Shown piece after piece: positions 52,443 to 64,000 of a DNA stretch of 64,000 nucleotides. Position 1 is the first letter of the stretch; every line of letters begins with the position of its first letter. This DNA is from Vitellaria paradoxa (taxonomy: Eukaryota > Streptophyta > Magnoliopsida > Ericales > Sapotaceae), in assembly GCA_019916065.1 (NCBI GenBank), contig CM034237.1, positions 23,085,752 to 23,149,751 on the forward strand, given 5' to 3'. The notes under the pieces are model-generated. The model searched no databases and was not told where the DNA came from. It saw only the letters and a program-made list of their open reading frames with translations. The translations under genes were made by a program, and so were the position numbers.

Positions 52443-53570
52443 AATCCAGTCCAAGAAGGCCAGCCGCCATTGTCTGAGTCCTACAATAAAACAATAAGTA
52501 AATGAGAACGTAACAATAAAACAAAAATAAAGTTATACATTTTTAATTAATTATAATTATGAAAATTAATATTTTTAACCTGAGCAGAGGAAGCATGACT
52601 TTGACTTTGAGAGAAGTGCCCCTCCATCTCGGCCATCATCTCAGCTCGATGCAATGCCTCTCACGGTTTATCTCTGCACAAAGGGTCTAGAGTAGGTCCT
52701 CGTCGCGGCGTCTAGCTTGGGAGGAGCTAGTTGCAGATGACTTTGCTTATGAAATGGACCGACATGGAACGCCCGAGCCTTGCATGAGCATGTATCCATG
52801 GGCATCACGTCTGATGATAGAGTGGAATATCTCATCTCTTCTCGTCTCGGACTCCCTCTCATCTGCTAGTTGCTCAATTAGATGCACCTCAAATTGAGCC
52901 TAAGGAAAACAAGACAAGATGGATATCAAAGATAAGTAACTAAATTATACAAAAGGAAAATTTAATATTCTCATTGGCCAAAATAAAGCCTTAATTACCT
53001 ATATGGCCGAACCTCCAACAATTTCTTGTTGTTGGTCTCTAACCAGATAGCCATCCCATCAGCCCTCTAGTCTCGCTCCTCCAACTATTGAATGCCAAAT
53101 TATATGTTAATAGTTTATTATCGTAGGAAATTAAAAGAAACAAAATTTTTACTTGCTAAACTAACGTTTTACCTCGTGACAGACCTGCGTAAAGTGCCAA
53201 GTCCCCTCCATATGGCCAGGGCCTTGCATCCCTCGATTCCGCGAATTCTTCTCGGCCACCTCCTATTTTTATTTCTTATCAATTAATTTTTATACGTTAC
53301 ACTTTATAACTTAAAAACTTAAAGAAAAAAAATTAGATCGTAATCTACTCACCCATGCCTCCTCGCTGAACTAGTAACTAACGAGCTCTGGCCACTGGTG
53401 GAGAAAGACGCCTGATAGGACCCATTGAAGGATGTCAAGGTCACTCTGATGGCCCTTCCAGTGGCCAGCCTTGATCTTATTCTTGTAGTCCTTCCATATC
53501 TTCCAACACTTGACATGGCAAACATCCCGGCTGGAACTCTAGAGGAACTGCAAGCACATTAGTTTGAAAA
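52443..53570 (-). pseudogene. TNPA-like gene relic in CACTA-3
   Basis: On the minus strand the end reads GGWPSWTG, and upstream are counterparts of the CACTA-2 exons: the ESRRDE region near 52840, the E-rich stretch near 52640, and the KCWKIWKDYKNKIK-type core near 53520-53470. Stops and frame changes throughout. Its identity rests on colinearity with 11369-12500. Confidence 0.72.
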
Positions 53571-53770
53571 GGACAAATTACAGAATGTATATAGAAATAC
53601 ATTTAATATTTTTAACTATACCAAGCATAATAATTTAATAGTCAAGTAAGAGTAATGTAATTTAAACTATTTGCAAGAAAATATTTTTTGTCTCACCTAA
53701 ACCTACTATTAGCAAGGAAATAAGTTTCCTCACAAAAACTTTCCTCGCCTATACTCTTTTTCTTATAGTG

Positions 53771-56364
53771 TACCAAGGTGCTTGGTTGAAAGCATTCATT
53801 TGCTAGTTTTTAGTCTTCATTATAGGGTGCATGCTTTTACATTATGTTGCACATTGGATTTCCATTTCCCGTATCCGTCATTGTTACATACTCTTTAATA
53901 TACCCCCATTCTTTATTGTCTTCCACTTTTTTGTTTGTCAATTTCATGACAAAAAAAAGAGAGAAAAGGTTTCTTAATTTTATTTACATTATTTATATCT
54001 TAATACTTTTCACAAGGTGGTATTTGAGCGATGTGCAGCTCAAAATCACAAGGGAGCATTGATCAAAGGCAAGTTTTCATGCTCACAAATCAAGGGGGAC
54101 TTTTATCTTAGTTAAGTTTTGAGTTTGTAAATTTAAAAATTTTAGGAAAAAAATATACTTATAATTGTTTGGAATTTACTTTAGGAGCATTGATTTTATT
54201 ATAAAAGTGCTAAAGGAAAATCTTCTTAAGCTTTACATTTATGATTGGCAACTCGTAACAATAAAATCAATCTAGCTTTTATTCCTAGATATTTGGTTAA
54301 GATATCCTTGATTATAGGTTGATGATCTTTTTGGTCCTCGATAGAGTGAGATTATATTCCATTGAAGTAGCCAAGGATCAAGATCTAAGCTACACAAAAT
54401 AGAGCTAGCTTGTTGGATGTTTTGTAGATAGCAGTTAGCAACTCACTCCAGTAAGCAAGCCAACGAGCATCAATTCTTTTCTTGTTGGTGCAAAAATAAC
54501 CCGGGACACATGGTGTTCTCTCGAGCACAATAGGATGAAACACTTGGCATTATCACGAGCACATTAGATAAGTGCTTGACGTTGGTTTAATAATCATAAA
54601 ATCGCTGCATTTAGGTCCCATCATCTAGTGGTGTGATTTTATGCATAAATACAAAATGGTAATAAATGAACTGAATTTATTACCTTAAAGTTAACTTAGT
54701 TAGTTCATTATTTTACAAGTGGTAGACAAATAGGACATTAGGACATTGTGGCAGATAGATGTAACATTAGGATATTGCTTAAGGTTGTACCCTATCTATT
54801 CTGAAGCTCATTCTTCCCACGCGCATTTAATGCAAAGTAGGAAGTATTACATATGGAATGAAAGGCATTTAAAAGAAAGTAAACGACATGTACTTGAGTA
54901 TATATATATATATATATATAAGATACAAAATCATTACAATTTCATTATTTATGCATTAATTTATTTATACTATTTTACTATAAATATAGGACTTAACCCC
55001 AAAATCCAGGTACACTCACTATTGTCAATTAATTACATTACTTTTTCCTTTACAACTCTCAAACTATTTTTTTACTTTACCATCAGAGAGTTTTCTGGTC
55101 GGCGACCCTCTCCAACCATAACCTCTGATTTCTTATGCTCTGTAGGCTTGAATTTGGCTTCTCCGGTTGACATGGTAAGCAATTCTAGCAGTTTTTTTTA
55201 TTATTGAATATTTCCTTTTATAGTTTTCTCTAGCTCGCTAGACTTGCTAAAAGGTCGTTAAAAATTTGGAATGTCTTTGTCAATTAATCCAAAATTTGGC
55301 TAAGTACGAGCTCACTAGAAAGACAAGTATACTTGTTTTTCGAAGTAGATCAAAATTTGACTAAGGCAATGAGTTTCCCCCAATGAGCGGTGGACAAAGA
55401 AATAGGAAAGCCTATTTTCTCAAGTGCTATTTTGCATTAGATTGGTTTGTGCTTGTATGAAGAAGCCTTTTTCTATGGTTTTTGTAAGAGAAAATATTAT
55501 TTGTCACAAATATATAGAGCTTTATTGAGACTTTTCTAATTTATTTGCCACAAATATTTATTCTTCTACATTCTTGGTGTAATTTTTAAGGACTTAAAAG
55601 ATTAATCTTCTAATTTGCTTGGTTTATCATGTTGGCAAGTAAGTGTTTATCCCGAGGGATGGTGGACATAGTTGTGGAATTTTGTGGTTAAGCTTGTAAT
55701 GCAATTATTCTAGTAGAAGAAATTTGTTCGGTGCTTGATTTAGGATTCGTGATTTTTTAACCTTCTAGGATTTTCTAGGTATATCCTTATTTCTATCGTT
55801 GAAGAAGTGTGATCGGTCCTTCATTCAAGTTTCACAGTTTTTCATCCTTATAAGATTTTCTAAGTATATCCTTTTTTCTCCTTTATGTTTCCACTTGTAT
55901 CATTGCTCATGTGTATGATTGATACTAGAACTAGCAAGTTTTCAATATTGAAGGATTTATAGAAATTTACACGGATGGCTAGAGGTCCTCCATGCAAATC
56001 TTAATATATTTTGCATTTTGTTTATCTAATGAAATATGACTGGATTACAATAAGCATTGAAGTGGTATAATCAACTTCTGTCATACAAACACTACATATG
56101 CATAAGTGTTTATCACATTCTTACATTTCTTTGGTTGTGCAAGCAGCTTCTTTCACATACCCACCTATAGTCTCAAACTCATGACCTTTTATTTGATAAG
56201 AGGAAGAGTTAAAGGTATGCACATACCACCAACCGGTGGGGCTCTTCCGTTAGGTATGTACATTACATAGCTCCTTATTTTCCATGTAAATTGAATTCAA
56301 TATATTTGTTGAGTTTACAATCACAACACACAATAAAGAACGAGGTGCAAAAATACATTTGTAT
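53771..56364. other. 3' intergenic region of CRK-a'
   Basis: Counterpart of 27047-29633. Includes a (TA)n run at about 54898-54922 and the same LTR-like promoter segment near 54960-55190. No gene seen. Confidence 0.6.
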
Positions 56365-59530
<3,166 letters not shown>

Positions 59531-59717
59531 CTTCCTAAGGGGAGAACGAATTTGTCCCCAACTTTACCCCAAAAGGAAGAAAGAAAGGAGCTGGAATAAA
59601 ACAAGGGGAAGGACAAGATATTCTTAAAATTATTTCTTAATTAACAAAGTCCATCCACGAGTTTTCAATTGGCAGAAACTGATAATGTTAATTTCTCAGA
59701 AACTTCACATGGTTAAG

Positions 59718-59921
59718 TTGACTAAAATGCTCAAGACCAAGGACTGCGAATTCCAAATAAAATAAAATGTTTCAGAACCTTGAAAAAGCTTTGCCGGCTT
59801 TTAATGCTTTTATAAATCAAAGTAAAATGTTTGGAAGTTCTTAATTGACAAGTCAATAGTTGGTGATTATATTAAAAGGTTATCTTAAATGGAATTTAAA
59901 ACCAAGCATGTGGTATTTGAC
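59718..59921. promoter_or_regulatory. W-box cluster upstream of CRK-a'
   Basis: TTGAC cores at 59718 (+), 59845 (+), 59852 (- strand, GTCAA) and 59917 (+), about 190-390 bp upstream of the start codon. Same arrangement as upstream of CRK-a. Consistent with WRKY control, not proof of it. Confidence 0.5.
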
Positions 59922-60008
59922 AGAGCATGTAGTTCAAGGACGATCCCACGTCTCCGGCGACGAGCTGCAAAAATACCATGAATTATATGGGATTAATTTT
60001 TCAATTAA

Positions 60009-60483
60009 GGCCCCGTTTACTTAGATGTAAAACATTTTTCTATTAAAATATTTTCCTATTTTCAAGAATTCGATAATATTAAAAGGATGATTTTATTATA
60101 CTTTTTAAAAATCTTTTACATTGACAGCTCAAAAATAAATTACATTATATAAATCTCAAAGTTGTTTTTGGAGAGTATTCTAGGGTTATCTGTCATGAAC
60201 CGATCAGACTCGAGCAGGGCACTCCCTTGCAAGAGCTCCATCCAAAAACCACCATCTATCTTGAATGGCGGGTAGATGTTCATCAGCAAAGGAATCTTTT
60301 ATATAGAAAGACCAAAAAATGAATTATGTTATAAAAATATTTTCTTTGAAAAATATTATTCAAATAACTATCAAACACCAAAGAATGATCAAAAAATAAA
60401 TAAATAAATAATTTTTGGTAAAAAAAAATTATTTTTGAATGTGAAATAATTTTGAATACATTTATCCAAACAAACGAAGCTAA
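60009..60483. mobile_element. hAT-like MITE (block B)
   Basis: Counterpart of 41069-41546 with the same imperfect inverted ends and GC-richer core. Confidence 0.5.
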
Positions 60484-62386
60484 ACGATATGTACAGACAG
60501 AGTAGTGAATGCCTTCATCCCAAAATGCCCAACTCCCTAATTATAGTGCCAAACATATCCCCAAGTTCTGAATATCAATAGAATTGTTATCTTCCTTTGA
60601 TGGCCTTTTATATCGCATATTGTGTTAGCTTTTTACCCTTCTCATAGAAAATTTTTGGCCCTGTTCTTGTTTGTACCAGACTTGATTTTGAAATAAAAAT
60701 ATTTTAGTCAAGTTATTAGTTTGAATTAAAAATGATTAGTGAAAACTAAAAATCAAAATATATAAATCAGTAAATTATTTGAATTTTTAAGCCTAAATAT
60801 TTAAGCCAACCTTGTAGTTAAATAAACTTAAAATAATAGTCATTAATAGTAATCAGTTGCACTTATTATATATATTCACCAGTTCATTTTGTATTTTAAA
60901 TAATTTGACTAGAAATTATCCTGTGTCGAAATTGTAGAATTGACTCTGATACTAAATCAAAATCATAGCAAGACTGAAAAAAAAAAATGATCATGTGCAT
61001 TTCCATTGTACTATTCCAATGCTATTATTTTCCAATAGTATGAATTGTTTGTACAATTCATAAGCTATTTACCTGTATGCAACGTTAGAATTGACTTTGA
61101 TATTTTATGTATATCTGTCTTTGTGAGTGTTTATAACCATGCAAAGTTAATGTACATCGGATTGTCTTGAAATACTTGGTCATGACCAAATATTTGGTCA
61201 CCACCTTTGGTCAAAATCAAAAACCTCAATAAGCATGATTTTAGCCGTTACATTTAGAATTTTCACTTTTTATTTTTTTTTCATTTTAGAAAATATTCTA
61301 TTTTTTAAATTACATTAGGATTAATTTTCGTTGTTTAGTTTCCGATTTTGAAATTTTCTATTCTTAAATTTCTTAGTTTTGATTTTTTTCTATTTAAGGA
61401 GTTGTAAATAATAGAAGAAGACAGGTAATTATTATTATTTTTTGAATGAATAAGACTTTGAATTATCTTCAAATTTGTATTTAATATTTTTGAATATTCT
61501 TGAACTAAACAGATTATTACACAATAGTATGTACAAATCTCACGTTTCCTGCATCGGAAGGCTTACTTTACTCGCATTTAATCTCAACTCTCATGATAGC
61601 GCAAACTGCTCCGAAGCCCACAATATGAGAGGAAAGAGTAACTTAATTTGGGAGTCAACACCAGCCGAGAGAGCTCTATACAAGAGCCACTAATATACAG
61701 TCAAAACAAAGAAAACCAACGGGAATTAAAATTTTTAATTCTTGATATCAACATATAGAGGCTAAATAATTGTTTAACTAATTAATGCTGATAAGGCAAT
61801 TTCTATAGTTATTGTCCGATGCTACTTTAACTTTTTTTTTTTGGTTCATACGTGTGCAGAAATGTACAAAGGGTTACTTTCTGGCTTGGAGTCCACTTTG
61901 ATGGCTAAGGGGTGGTCACCATCCTTGATGAATCATAATTGTAATGAATTAATCACCATCCTTGATGAATCTGTAGCCACGTTGGGTGTGAAAATGAAAG
62001 GAGAACTAATTTGGACATTGATATTAAACTACTCTCTCTCTCTCCCTCTCCCTCTCCGATCTGTTGATAATAAAAATTAAAACCATCTCAGTTTGATGAT
62101 GAAATAAATGAGGAGAAATTTTCCTGATGGTGCAAGAAAAAAAGGTGGAATGAGTAATGCATGAACGGGGTTCCGTATATAAAAAGTCACAATGACAATT
62201 ACACAATATCTAAACCTCAGAAGGAAATTACAGTTGAGTACAAATCCAGCAAGTCTCCCAATGTAATATACATATATACATGTACGTATGACTTAGTAGA
62301 GCCATTTTAGTGATGAAAATTCTCTTAGGGATGATATTAAAGTATTATTCAAGTTTGAAGGCCTACATTGGCTTGGCTTAGTTGTA
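60484..62386. other. intergenic region between CRK-a' and CRK-b'
   Basis: No gene. The LTR-end-like segment (about 61280-61500) and CT-rich microsatellite (about 62031-62057) are shared with block A. A ~25-base CACCATCCTTGATGAATC stretch appears twice near 61916-61970, a small rearrangement not seen in block A. Confidence 0.5.

Positions 62387-64000
<1,614 letters not shown>

Larger units (their letters stand above)
51719..53660 (-). mobile_element. CACTA-3, partial copy related to CACTA-2
   Basis: It starts CACTACTAAAAATACTTG inside LINE-2 RT, followed by a degenerate AGCGACCGC array (to about 52130), an AT-rich spacer (52050-52430) and a decayed TNPA-like gene resembling CACTA-2 from 11369 to about 12500 in the same order. 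No tnp2 and no second terminus are present: sequence switches at about 53660 to block B. It is either internally deleted or truncated by the duplication. Confidence 0.82.

Overview
This window looks like nuclear DNA of a flowering plant, probably a eudicot. It is AT-rich, its genes have GT-AG introns, it carries receptor-kinase genes of the plant-specific DUF26 (CRK) family, and it is packed with plant transposon types: CACTA/En-Spm, L1-type LINE, Ty3/gypsy chromovirus and MITE. The species cannot be told from what is visible. I see no bacterial, organellar or CRISPR features, and no rRNA or tRNA gene.

Layout. (1) 1-9415: right-hand part of a CACTA element (CACTA-1, + strand) with a decayed tnp2 transposase gene and a second, many-exon gene holding three copies of a DUF8039-like exon unit and a C-terminal Ulp1 protease. 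(2) 10151-25620: an L1-type LINE on the minus strand (LINE-1), split by an 11.3-kb CACTA element (CACTA-2, 10492-21808) flanked by a 3-bp AAT target duplication. CACTA-2 carries decayed tnp2 and TNPA-like genes on the minus strand. Directly upstream of tnp2 is a ~202-bp tandem repeat array rich in TGGGCC motifs. (3) 26936-46463: block A of a tandem segmental duplication, with two cysteine-rich receptor-like kinase genes on the minus strand. CRK-a is a pseudogene broken by a 7.8-kb Ty3/gypsy chromovirus (31859-39651, TSD CAAAT), a 37-bp deletion and a stop codon in the kinase glycine loop. CRK-b (43539-46463) appears intact. (4) About 47090-53660: a second LINE (LINE-2, + strand), split by a 2.6-kb gag-only element whose terminal repeats are inverted instead of direct (47473-50112, TSD AGAAG), and then cut by a partial CACTA-3 related to CACTA-2. 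(5) 53661-64000: block B, with intact CRK-a' (56365-59530) and the 3' exons of CRK-b', which runs off the window.

Only the CRK genes look like host genes. The CRK-a' and CRK-b models each have seven exons with matching intron phases, giving proteins of about 655 and 661 residues: signal peptide, two DUF26 (C-X8-C-X2-C) domains, one membrane segment and an RD-type Ser/Thr kinase. TTGAC W-box cores are clustered in the CRK-a and CRK-a' upstream regions. Everything else is transposon sequence in various stages of decay, with a readable insertion order. LINE-1 is older than CACTA-2. LINE-2 is older than the gag-only element and CACTA-3. The CRK duplication is older than the gypsy insertion.

I found no clear new biological system. 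The best leads are the element with inverted terminal LTRs and an intact target duplication, the tandem repeat array next to the CACTA-2 transposase leader, the triplicated DUF8039 exon cassette, and the duplication junction lying between two CACTA remnants.
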